The position numbers were made by a program, and so were the translations under genes. The notes beneath the pieces are model-generated. The model was not told where the DNA came from and did no database searches. It worked only from the letters and a program-made list of their open reading frames with translations. From the NCBI GenBank assembly GCA_030435675.1, contig CM059621.1, positions 12,028,001-12,092,000 of the forward strand: a stretch of 64,000 nucleotides of DNA, read 5' to 3'. This DNA comes from Steinernema hermaphroditum. Lineage: Eukaryota > Nematoda > Chromadorea > Rhabditida > Steinernematidae. Positions 25,117 to 35,960 of the stretch are shown here, piece after piece. Position 1 is the stretch's first letter. Each line of letters starts with the position of its first letter.

Positions 25117-25470
25117 TCATATTATGTTTGCGTAATATCTGTCGACTATCTGCCGAATAAAGTAACATCAAATGTTGAAACATTCTCAAAGGTATAGGCA
25201 AATCTTGGATGCAAAAATTCTCCATACTTGGAGTCATAATACCATACCTACCAATACCAAACGCTAGTTTCGCCCCCCCCCCCCTTCCAGTGGATATGAG
25301 AGAACACGTGTAAGACTCACTCCGTAGTTGACCCAGTGGCGATCGTCCCTCTGCCGACATTTCTGCATCCACCAGGTCTTCGCAAACAGCACGGAGATGT
25401 GGACGACGACAATAAGGAGAAGGACGCCGAGTCCGATGTGGGAGCATTGCCAGCGCACGATCGGACGCAT
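25117..25470 (-). CDS. Small single-pass membrane protein candidate
   Basis: Exon 1, 25321-25470 (MRPIVRWQCS...), ends at a clean GTGAGT donor. Exon 2, 25117-25149 (IVDRYYANII, stop TGA), follows a GGCAG acceptor, and the phases agree; about 60 aa. The same frame is open upstream to an ATG at 25701, which would give about 137 aa. One hydrophobic segment (HIGLGVLLLIVVVHISVLFA) is followed by a basic tail. The intron contains a run of 12 C bases at 25273-25284. I do not recognise the family. It lies just downstream of the CRAL-TRIO/GOLD gene on the same strand. Confidence 0.4.
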
Positions 25471-25741
25471 CGAGACCAAAACAGAACTTCTGCGGTGGTC
25501 TCCGACTTCAGAGACGATAAGAAGATCGCCGCCGCTTCGATCCGGGTTCGCGCGTCGACATTTCCAAAACAGAGTCCGACGGGGATGCGGCGGCGGCGGG
25601 AGAATAAAAACGCGAGAATGGAGGTCATCTTTTGTGCGCACAAACTGTCGCCACTTATCGCGATTAGTGTTGCTAGCGCTAATGTTTATTAATGACCACA
25701 CACGAAGACGATATGTACAGAAAGGTGGTGGTGGGGCGGAA

Positions 25742-27228
25742 CTATTCGACGGTGATCTTTGCGGTGACGACGAGGGTGTGCCACCAGGCGCGGTAGTTCG
25801 AGATCCAGATCTTGTAGAAGCCGCTGCGTTTGGCGGTGATGGTCTCGGCTAGAGGGACTACGGTAGGTCCAGGCATCCACTCGAAGCAGGGATAGGCCAC
25901 ATCCATACTAGAAGGAGAATGGTTGAATGAGTGAGTGGCCATAAATTACCATTCAACGTCGGTGTCCTCCTTGTGTTCAGTTAAGAAGATGCCGAGTCCC
26001 ATGTCGGCATTTCCAGAGATGAACCAGCTGAGTTTATCGCCTTCCTCAAGTTCCTTTGTGATCGTGACAGTCTTGCCCGGGGCCACGGAGATCTTCTCGG
26101 CTCCCTCGGGAATCTGGAAGAGGAAGGAGGTTAATACGGTATCATATAGTGCAGCAATGAGTAATCTATTAGGAATAGGAATATGGTTTGCATGGTTTGT
26201 TTTATGGGGGTCGAATTCAGGGGTCACTCCATCTATCTGTCTTGGCCACCTTGTTCGCTTAGTAACAAACCTGACGGTTTTCATTCGCATAGTAGTGCTG
26301 CTCAGGGTATCGAAGTGGAGGGTCAATCTTCGCCGTGAAGACGTCAATCTGCGAGTCGTTCCATTTGGTCGGAAAAGCACTAGGGTCGCCCATCGCCAGA
26401 ATATCGTGCTTCCAGTTCGACGAGCTCAGAAAACAGACCTGAAGACACATTCACCCAGTCTCAATGTGACATTTAGGGCTAGGCTACCTTCTGCCTGGTC
26501 TTCTCGGGCAGAAGAGGCTTCGCCACTTGCCACAACGCGTAGATACACGTCGGAACGTTCACTAAAACGAAGTGCTGGATGAGCTCGACGTAGTGCAGGG
26601 CCATGAACTCGGTGAGACTCTTCAGCGCCCCGGTCAGCAAGTTGTAGAGCCTCTTGTCGTACTTCAGGTTGGTCAGGTCCATCACGAAGAGGACGGAGGC
26701 CTGCTTGCCGGTCTTCGCCTCGACGGCCATGCATTTGGCGAGGATTTCCTCGAGATCATGGATGCGCGCCTTCATCACTTCATGCAGGGAGTACGTCTGG
26801 ATCATTCCCCAGTAGTCGGTCTCGCCTGCCTGAATCACAAACTCAAAAAAGGGTTCCCTAAATGGATCGTTACCTGTTCGACATTTACAATCGTGTTCTC
26901 AAGGACGAGCGACATTCCAGTGAAGCCGTACTTCCAGTGGTTGTGGATGGCGTGGTTCCGGGGACGTTGAGATGAAGAGTCCAGATCCCAGTATGAGCGT
27001 CTAAAGTTAGAAATATCGTATCCTTTTTTCGCACTTCTCCCACCTCATTTTGAGATGTTTTCGAAGCTTGCGAGCGATCTCCTCGACAGATCCAGGATGG
27101 CCCTGGAGCCATCGAAGCAGGTTAAAGTCGGTGTCGTAGTACTCAGAAAGGTCGTCCTTCACCAATTGGCGCAATTCGGCGATCTTCTTCGCTTCTTGAG
27201 GGGAGATGGAAGTGGAGATGACAGTCAT
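25742..27228 (-). CDS. CRAL-TRIO and GOLD domain protein (Sec14-like)
   Basis: Six exons: 27044-27228, 26874-27000, 26488-26829, 26271-26438, 25950-26113 and 25742-25907, with phases closing to 383 aa. The start ATG follows an acceptor (TTTGCAG), as is common in trans-spliced nematode genes. Domains: a CRAL-TRIO N-terminal helical part (YYDTDFNLLRWLQGH), then a lipid-binding CRAL-TRIO fold (LFVMDLTNLKYDKRLYNLLT; HFVLVNVPTCIYALWQVAKP), then a C-terminal GOLD beta-sandwich (VAPGKTVTITKELEEGDKLS ... ITVE). This matches the nematode CTG (CRAL/TRIO and GOLD) family and the SEC14-like 2/3/4 group. These bind small lipids and likely act in intracellular lipid transfer or signalling. It is a complete, ordinary copy. 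Confidence 0.88.
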
Positions 27229-30200
27229 ACCTGCAAACAATGGATCGAAATGGCCGGAAGGGGGAAGTATCCCAAAATGGGATTATGTAAATAGAGACGT
27301 CAAACGGCGGCCACTCGAGTGACCTCCGCGCGCACGTATATCGCAATCGATCTCGAGGACGCCATCCTAACTGGCAACAGCGGCGCTCCCTTTTAACGGT
27401 CAGAAACGGTCACACCGCGTGTGTGCGGAGGAGCGGAAATAGACAGAAGATTAGGATCTGTGCGTTCTGGAGAGTGGCCGAGGAAGAGGTGCCGGCAGAA
27501 TCCCCCCCATTCCTCGGCAGCACGTTTCGTCCCAGTGAATCTGAAGGGCGCCGATAGCATCTGTGCCGATTGGCTTAATATGCAATGGAGGGGAATGTTT
27601 TGGAGAAAGTGACGGCAACCGGTCCCCCGACGCCTCCTTCCACGCTCTCGGAGACGGCGGCGCCGTCTGTTTTTCTAATTGTAATCGAAATCAAACTAAA
27701 GACCATGCGAAGGGCAGTTTCGACGCCAGTGATGCAACCTGGTTGCGTCTGAACAGGTTTGCAGCTGCACGAGTTCGTCTCCGAGATTGCGGCGATCGCT
27801 TTCTCTGATGCTGAAGATAACTATCTTAATCTCCGTTCTTTGAGCGCAAAAATGAATGAGTTCAGATAGTAAAAGCTCAGAACTCTGAAATATTGAACTG
27901 ATATGTAAACAGATCAAAGATCGTAGTTCAAGACATGCCTTCGGGCTACGCCCAGTTAATCGGTTTGCCATTTCAGCCCCTGTCACACCCAATTTGCCCC
28001 TTTTTAAACGGCAACGTGCAAACGCTTCGCTTAAACATCACTGATTTGTTATGTTTAAAGTGGAGAGTCGACAAAAATTCATTCGACGACCGCTCTGAAA
28101 TCGTCAAGTAGGGAGACAGACGTAAACAAGAAGAGAAATGGCTTTAGAGGCCTCGAGTAAAGACCAGGAAAGAGACCAGGCCATGGCGAGTTCCTGTTCC
28201 TGTTTAAACTTAGCACATCACAAATGTGGCGACTGTAAAGTTTGTTTGTCACAAAGCGAACTTTTGCAGAACAGGTAGCAGACAGTGCATTCTGCGTGTT
28301 TTCTGAAATCCCATCGGTCTTAAATTTGTAATGTTCCTAGGAGCTCAAGGAACTTTGGAATTCCTGACACAACAAGAACGTAGACTTGTTTTTGGTTTTT
28401 CTCTTTTTTATTTTGAATCATTTGAAAAAAAAGACGAAAGAGGAGACATCGAGGCTAAACACGACTTGGGGAACATTTGTGTTTCGTGTGTGGATTTCCA
28501 GAGTGCAACTCCATCGTTTGGAAAAAGACGAAAAAACGTCATTACTTTAGTTGTTACACTTGGAGCGACATGACCAATTGGTCTTTTTAGCGCTTCACAA
28601 CTGGTTGCAGAACGCTATTAATACGGGCGAACGGAAAGCGAGTGCATGTAAATCTGATAGATCAAAGCCGCATGATAAATCGAAGCTTCGGCACTCGAAG
28701 TAAATGCACAATATACTTCCAAATGTACTAGGACATTTGCGCCCTAAGCATTTGTGCCCCCGGAATACGGTCCCGAGACGCGGTCCTAAAACAGTATATT
28801 GTAGAAGACAGTGGTGGTTGTTTGACGTTTAATCAGAGCATCAGGTATGTGTGCCGTTCCGCAATTAGAGCGCCGGACAAGACAACAGCGTCGAGTCCCA
28901 TAGAAAATAGAGAGAGAAGCTCTGACTCCTGTGATTTGATGTAAATGTTCAGCATACTGAAATTGTGTTACTGTCTTCTGTGCGTGGACAGGCTGTCAGG
29001 AAAATTCGTTTCATTCCTGTGGAGATGGACTACTTTAGTAAAGCTGAAGGAATATCGCTGTAGAATTGGGCTGTGGACGAGCGAAGCAAGTCCAGCATTT
29101 ATTTGCGTGCATTGCCAAACGTCCAGGCTTAGCATAGGCTCATGCCTACTGATTAAAAGCGAGAATGAGGGGGTGAGCCCCGTAGTCTCCGAAGCTTTGC
29201 CTGTATGCATAAAAAAATTGTACAAACATGGGACGTCTAGGGAAAGATAGGATCTATATGTTTCCGGACTGTGGAATTTGACCGGTTGGCAACGGGTTGT
29301 GTAAGAGAACGGTCAATAATAAGGACTATCTGATATAAAACTAAAGGCTGTTGTTATCAAAGTCAAGGAGTCTGAAGAACTTGAAAGGTTTTAGAGCAAC
29401 TTCATTTTACAATTTCTTTTCAAATACTCGACTATCGACTGGTGAAGTGAATAGAACGCGGACGAAGACTGGGCGCCTCAATCTGTGGAATCTTTTTCTG
29501 AGTACCGTTGTGTATCAGATATAGTTGGGGAAATTTAAAAAAAAACAAATGTTAGGATTGCTCTGGCGGAACGGATAGTGGAACTCGTTTCAGAGTTCTC
29601 GTTCGGATTATTTTGCTAATTGCAGAGACAGTTTTCTGCAGAAATGAAGCGTGCTGTTACAGTACGGTGGAACTGGTAACACCTGTTCTTCATTGATGTT
29701 GGGGGCACCTGTCGTATGGCACCAGCTATCACACTCACTTCAAGAGCTCATTTAAACAACGCGCAGTAGGACCAAGAGAAGTCGTTTCGCGAACAATCGT
29801 GAAATGGAAAGCTGTCAAAAGTAGAAGCAGACCAACCGGCTCTCTCGCATTCAAATCGGAGCGTAGATAAGCCTCTTTAGAGCACAGGGATGCATGTTTT
29901 TGTGCTGGTACCTGAATGAACCCATTGCAATTTTCACGCATGCATATGCAAAAACAATTGTCGTTTTACTCTGTATTATCTGCTCCGTGCGAGAAGCGCT
30001 AAGAATAATACGTATTTCGCTTGGCGATCTCTAGATAACTGAGAACTACGCGCATTCCAACGATCTCTCAGCCTGAAAAGAGGACTCCAACAAAAAGTGA
30101 AACATTGCGAAATCGGCTTAGTCCGATTCGGAGCGAATGCGAAACGCCTCCAGCAGAAATGCTCGGAGGAGTGTGTTTGATCGTCCGGACAGGTGTGAAA

Positions 30201-30414
30201 ACATCGAGTGTTCTCTTTAACAATGCGCTAGAAAACATGTTACGCCCGTCGCACCTCACTTGTGACGACTTTTGAACGGACGAAAGATCGCTTGAGGAGT
30301 GAAGGTCAAGACTGCGCCTAACATCAAGTATTGCTTTCCTCAGTTCGAATCTCAAAGACGACTACAAAGTGTTTATTTGGATCACACAAAAAATAAAAAT
30401 ATTTTTGAATATCG
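27229..30414. other. Intergenic stretch, no gene seen
   Basis: A GC-rich segment (27.30-27.70 kb) upstream of the CRAL-TRIO/GOLD gene is probably its promoter region. The rest is AT-rich. Open frames at 28331-28573 and 28945-29250 have no codon bias or splice borders that I trust. Confidence 0.5.
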
Positions 30415-32515
30415 TTATTCAATATTCGTGAGGAGAAGCTTAAGCTCTTTAACGGGTCTCGTCAGAGACTTCGTGTCAACTTCCAACGGGTGCATCTGAA
30501 TCGAAATCTTATCTTTTGCCGACCTCTTCACCTTACCGGTGCTCCTTCAGGAAGGGAAATTTCAAATCGTTTGATCACATGAGCCAGGATCATTCGAAGC
30601 TCGAACTGCGCGAATCGCATTCCAATACAGTTCCTAGGACCATATCCGAAGGGGAGGAATGAAAGAGGGTCCCTTCGGGCCTTTTCAGCCGGAGAAAAAC
30701 GTTCCGGGTCGAATTCGAGAGGGTTCGGGTAGAGCTCCTCGTCGTGGTGAATGACCCAGATGGGAATCGACACCGTACATCCCTTGTCAACTCGAATGTC
30801 TCTAAGATAGGTCGTTTCTGTGCACATCCGGTTTGTTCTAGAAGACGGTTTCAATGAGGTTTCTAGGAATCAAGAGCACCTTGTGGCCGGGGAGTAGAGG
30901 CGCAGAGTCTCACAGATAACCTGTTCGATGTAGTGCATCCTGGATATGTCTTCGTATGTGATGTCCTCACTCTCGGGATCAACGATAGAGTTCACCTCAT
31001 CACGCACTTTCTCTTGAATTTCTGGGAAACAGGCCAGCATATAGAGTGCAAACTGGATGGTCGAAGCTGTCGTCTCATAGCCAGCAATAAGAAACACAAA
31101 CGATTGGGCAAGCACCTGCAATGGACGTTGACTATCCACATCGCTGAGAGTTACCTCGATCTGTTTGAGTCCCCTCTTGTTGGTGACCTTCTTCACTGCC
31201 TCATGAACAATATCATGGTCTTCGTCCTCCTGCATCCTGTCTTCTTCGTCCATCGAATTCAAGAGGAGCTGGAAGAAGTCGACAGTCTTCTGGCTTTCCT
31301 CGTTCGACTGCCTCTTCTCCAGAAGATCCCTCAACAGGTCTTTGAAGAAGATGTGGGATGAGTTGCGAAAGAGATGACTTTTTGTCCATTTCTCGTACTT
31401 TTTGGAAAGATTTGGAAACAGGACTGAAACAAGGCTTTAGGGCAAGAGGGTCCTGAGCCCACAATAGGATAAGAAGGCCGGCTCAAAGCGTTTCAGTTCC
31501 ACCATCGACTGCGCGTTCTTCAGCAGCCTGTCGTCTTCGTTTCTCTGCATGTCGCCATCGAAGCCAAACGCCGCTCGAGAGATAACGTCCAAAGTGAAAC
31601 GACTCATCTTCCTGTACTCCTCAGATCAGCCACTTCATCGAGACACCTACTCTTTCACTGGCAGTTCCTCTTTTCTGTCGGCGTATTCTCTCAAAACGTC
31701 GCAGAGTGTCTTGGAGCAGTTGTTGAATATAGGAACCATCTATGGCGAACACGTTTACATTCGGATACTCAAAAGAACTAACATTCTTTATCTTTCCGGT
31801 GGTGAACGCCGGGGTTATGTGGTTTCTGATGAGTTTCCAGTCTTCGCCCATCTTTACCGTCAGAGCGTTTTCGAACAGACTGAAGTCGTTGTCCTTTTCA
31901 GCAAAAGCAGGGTCCTGAACTGTCGCGTTAGGGCATGGATTCACTCCACTTGCCATTCGGTCCATGAAGTGTGGAAACTCCTTGACCATTACTTCTCGAA
32001 CCAAGTCAAGGTCGCTGATTAGAAGGTCGGGATATCCCAAGAGATGATTTCTAAGGGAGGAGAAACTGGGAATGACGAGCATATGGATAGCATACCCCAC
32101 TACGCGTCCATACTTCTGGCACCACTCTGTGTCCATGACAGCAACTCCTTTCCGCCATTCTAATGAGTTTCCGAACAAAAAATTAGGTTCAGGGCCGGGT
32201 ACTCCGAGACGTTTCCAATGACGCTTTTCATAACGCAGATAACTAAAGAAGACCATTTTAAAAGACGCAAAAGTTTTGATCTCGGGCGGGCTCGAACCGC
32301 CGGCCTTCTGTGTGTTAGACAGATGTGATAACCACTACACCACGAGATCACTGCAAAATCTCCACTCTGCCATCAACAAGTCACAAAGCTCACTAGACGG
32401 TCGCTCCGACTATTCCAAGCACGACGGCGATGGCGACGCTTGCTGGCAGCCATTGGAAGAGGACGTAACAAAAGAGGCCAACGGGGAGCAGCGCCTCACC
32501 GACACCGAGGAGCAT
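30415..32515 (-). CDS. Cytochrome P450, CYP3-clan-like (copy 1)
   Basis: Nine exons on the minus strand. Exon 1, 32394-32515 (MLLGVGEALLPVGLF..., an ER membrane anchor), joins exon 2 at 32242 (YLRYEKRHWKRLGVPGPEP) in phase. Conserved parts: the Pro-rich hinge GVPGPEP, C-helix WKLIRNHITPAFTTGKIKN, I-helix FLIAGYETTAST, K-helix ETLRLY (ExxR), FDPERFSP, and the haem loop FGYGPRNCIGMRF with its Cys ligand. The stop TAA is at 30415-30417. This is an ER monooxygenase of the nematode CYP13/CYP25 type, likely acting on xenobiotics or lipids. Intron 1 contains a tRNA-Val gene on the same strand. The exon 4/5 border is the least certain. It is a paralogue of the two P450 genes downstream, pointing away from them. 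Confidence 0.88.
32277..32349 (-). tRNA. tRNA-Val (anticodon AAC)
   Basis: A 73-nt cloverleaf. Acceptor stem GATCTCG pairs with CGAGATC, plus discriminator A. The A box is GTGGTGTAGTGG, the anticodon arm TCTGT-CTAACAC-ACAGA, and the T arm contains GGTTCGAGCC. The gene lies wholly inside the first intron of the P450 on the same strand. Confidence 0.93.
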
Positions 32516-33031
32516 GTTGCGTACAGGTTTGAAAGGGACGATCGATCAAATGAACTAAGAGGCGCACTATTTACGAGCGTCACACGCCGATAACAAACAG
32601 AGCAATACACAAGGGGTTGTGAAATTCACATGGTTGTGAAATGAATGCACCAAAGTTGCGTCAGAAGGCAAGGATTGAACCGATGTTTACTCAACGCACG
32701 ACTGAACCGACGGAGACCAAAAGGTCTTTACTTTGTTATTAACTGTTTAGATAAGTTTTGCATCATTTTTTGTCTTCTGTCACAGCTATTACCTTCAAAC
32801 CCGTGGGTACATGGCACGAGTAATATGGCGTCGTTTTGTGACGATCTTGTGCTCAGGAAGAAAACAAAGATATTGAAAAACAAGATTCTTCTGAAAACGA
32901 ACATTATTAAATGGACCGACGATTGATCTAACAGATCCCGCAAGAATGGCCGAATTAGACCCAAGCAATTATTTGTGGGAAGGCATGTCTTTCCAACTTG
33001 GAGCACTCTGTGAAATAAATTCAAAAAGTTT

Positions 33032-33104
33032 CGACCTTGACAGGACTCGAACCTGCAATCTTCGGATCCGAAGTCCGACGCCTTATCCATTAGGCCACAA
33101 GGTC
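33032..33104 (-). tRNA. tRNA-Arg (anticodon TCG)
   Basis: A 73-nt cloverleaf. Acceptor stem GACCTTG pairs with CAAGGTC, plus discriminator G. The anticodon arm is TCGGA-CTTCGGA-TCCGA and the T arm contains GGTTCGAGTCC. It lies between two divergently transcribed P450 genes. Confidence 0.93.
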
Positions 33105-33346
33105 ATGTTAACCAAGCTGCGTAGTGTTTTATACACGCGCATCTACCTACAATTCTGCCATGCATAAACTGAAAGACCCTCTTCTTTGGTGTTTGCTGAT
33201 GAAAGACAATAAATTTGGCTCAATTTTTCGAAAGGGACTCAGTCGAAAAGAGATCTGTTTTGAAAGAAACGTGGTTTAGCGCCATGGCGCGCTCGTGTGT
33301 CACAGTTCTGTTTGCTGCTCCCATCACACGCGGTCCTCTCGCACGG

Positions 33347-33417
33347 TGACGTCATATTCTGTCGATCGCCTGCAACCACATGGCGCCAACATAGAAAACA
33401 CACAAAACAAGTATAAA
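33347..33417 (+). promoter_or_regulatory. Core promoter of P450 copy 2: CRE-like site and TATA box
   Basis: TGACGTCA (33347-33354) is followed by TATAAA (33412-33417), 42 bp before the ATG at 33454. The next P450 has its TATA box at almost the same distance from its ATG. Confidence 0.5.
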
Positions 33418-33453
33418 GACGCGCGCTGTCCGCCTCAGAACAGCCATCTCAAC

Positions 33454-35392
33454 ATGCTTCCTCTCGGTGCAGGCGAAGTTCTTCTTCCTGTGGTCGTCGC
33501 TTCTTATTTTCTCTTCAAAAACGTCGCTTTTCTCACGGCCACAACGGTCCTCGTAGTGGGTGTTTCTTCGGCCTTATGGTAAATATACCTCCTGCATCTC
33601 TTAAATCAACATCAACTGTTCAGCTATCTAAAGTACAAGAAGACGTACTGGAAACGTCGCGGAATTCCAGGACCTCCGACGAATCTGTTCTTGGGGAACA
33701 TACCGGACATGGCGAGGCCGCCTCAGGAGGTTGACGTGGAATGGAAGCAGGAATATGGACGAATCTTTGGGTACCTCTCACATGGAATTCGATTCTATTC
33801 TCCTCTTAAGGACGTACATGTTTGGCGCCGCTGACCTCACTGTTTGCGATATTTCAATGGTGAAGCAGATCATGTGCACCGATTTCGCCAATTTCGTCGA
33901 TCGTCCGCAGTTTCTCCCCTACAACTCAAAGGACAAGACGTGTCTCTTCCAGAACTCGTTGAATTCACGGGAAGGTGAGGAATGGAAGGAGTTGAGGCAT
34001 CAGTTGACTCCAGCATTCACGACGGGAAAGATCAAAAATGTGAGTATAAGGGCACGGCTATAGATACTTATGTATGTGTTTTAAGATAATTCCACTCTTT
34101 AACAAGTGCGCCAGGATCTACCTCCAAGTTCTGGATGATCATCACAAGCAGAATAAGCCAGTCGATCTCAATGTGTAGGTCATTTGAATCAACCTTAGTG
34201 ACCGAGCATTTCATATCTCAGGGTGAACCACCGCCTCACAATGGATACAATATCACAAGCAGCCTTTGGAGTTGACGTCCACTCTCAAACTTCAGAGAAG
34301 AACCCCTTTATGGAGCACGCTAGTAGTTTCTTCACGGACATGCCTCTTACTTTGACCTTCATATGTAGGACTACTCACATGTCCTATTCTATCAGACCTT
34401 TTAGGGCTGTTCCCCAACATTCTCATGAAGTTCCAACAATACACCGGTATGCAAATCGTCCTACCCAAGTCACACAACTTCTTCCTCGACATCCTTAACT
34501 CACTCTACGAAAAACGCTTCAAAAACAAAGAGCTATCTGTAAGTGGTCTAACAATCTTAGAGACTATAGAGGACTATTTAAGAAATCTGCCGATTTCTAC
34601 GAATTCATCCTCCAGGCGCTCTCCAAGGAGCATCGTGAAGCAGTCGATCCCAGTGACTCTTCCCCAAACACCAAATCTTACGAGAAGATCGAAATCAACG
34701 CCCAAGCCTTCTTGTTTCTTCTCGCGGGATATGAAACGACGGCATTCACGCTAACTGCCGCCTTCTACCTACTCGCTCTAAATCCAGAGGCACAAGAGAA
34801 GGCCAGAAGCGAGGCCAGAAGAGTAGTTCCTGGCGACTCGGATGTGTTCTACGAGCAAGTGTCCCAACTTCAGTACATCGATCAGGTGATCTCCGAAACC
34901 CTGAGGATGTACACGGCCGGGCCAAGGTTGGAGACAGTCCTTAGCTTCCACAAGCTATCGACTTCTTTAGGATTTGGCGCATGTGCACACAAAGCACTCA
35001 AGTAGGCGACTACTTCATCGAGAAAGGCACGAGCATCACCATTCCCGTCAATCTTCTGCACTACGACGAAGAGCTCTATCCAGATCCACATCACTTCAAT
35101 CCCGACAGGTTCTCTGCCGAAGGGAAGGCCGAAAGGAACCCTCTGGCCTTTCTGGGTTTCGGCGCTGGACCAAGAAACTGTATTGGGGCGCGATTTGCTC
35201 AGATACAGATGAAGATCTTGATCGCCGTGGTGCTGAGGAGATTCAAGCTGAGTGTGTCTGAGGACGCTCCGGTAAGACATGGTCAGCTTAGGGTTGCTAC
35301 AGCTTCGTTTTCAGAGACATCCACTGAAGATGAATCCTGGAGCCTTCTCCCGATGGGGACAAAAACTGTTTGTGAAATTAGAACCGCAATGA
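33454..35392 (+). CDS. Cytochrome P450, CYP3-clan-like (copy 2)
   Basis: A multi-exon gene; exon 1 is 33454-33578 and the stop TGA is at 35390-35392. An N-terminal anchor (MLPLGAGEVLLPVVVASYF) is followed by the hinge WKRRGIPGPPTNLFLGN, C-helix WKELRHQLTPAFTTGKIKN, I-helix FLLAGYETTAFT, K-helix ETLRMY, FNPDRFSA, and haem loop FGAGPRNCIGARF. Introns are mostly 30-60 nt; one apparent 44-nt intron resolves what would otherwise be stops near 34540-34584. The K-helix exon ends at a GTTGGA donor and resumes with IWRMCTQST, as in its paralogues. The C-terminus (RHPLKMNPGAFSRWGQK...) is slightly longer than the usual P450 end. It is an ER monooxygenase, substrate unknown. Confidence 0.88.
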
Positions 35393-35917
35393 TACACTTT
35401 ATTTGTTAGTAATAAATGTCTAATTAACCATTGCTTCTTTAAATCCGCCAAGCGTGTCCTATCTCGTCCAAGCGTTCTGGGTTGTTACATTGAAAATGAC
35501 GCCATTGAACCGTTTGCCTCTTGGACATCTGAAGCAACAGGCAGTCGAATTGGATGTCAGCAATGCAGCGGTGTCAGCCGCTTTGGTCTTCAAGTCCAAA
35601 CTGGGTTCCCCACAACAGCCAAAAAGATATCAATTGCATCGCCCCTGCTTTCCAGATACGAGAGAAGATCATTCTCACAAGATAGTTAGGTATTTTTTTT
35701 AGAAAACCCTTATCACAGCAACCGCGTTAGTTACCCTAGTCAAATTGCGATCGCAGCACTGTTTGTTCAAAGATCAAACCACTCTTTTTGATCTCTGTCG
35801 ATTGGGTTCTTCGCAGCGCCGAGCAAACATCGCGTCCAGTTCCCGTTATCAGGGACCGATTTCCACATGGCATTTCCACATTCACTTTCTACGTGACATC
35901 ACTTCCCCCGTCTGCAG

Positions 35918-35925
35918 TATATAAA
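35918..35925 (+). promoter_or_regulatory. TATA box of P450 copy 3
   Basis: TATATAAA lies 43 bp before the ATG at 35961, matching the spacing in the upstream P450 copy. Confidence 0.55.
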
Positions 35926-35960
35926 CAGCCTCCTCTTTGCACGCAAAATCAACTAACGAA

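Noticed and set aside
25273..25284. Run of 12 C bases as a functional element
   Set aside because: A simple homopolymer inside a putative intron; also a common sequencing or assembly artefact.
32649..32740. tRNA gene on minus near the P450s
   Set aside because: A GGTTCAATCC box is present, but the acceptor and T stems do not pair and there is no proper anticodon arm.
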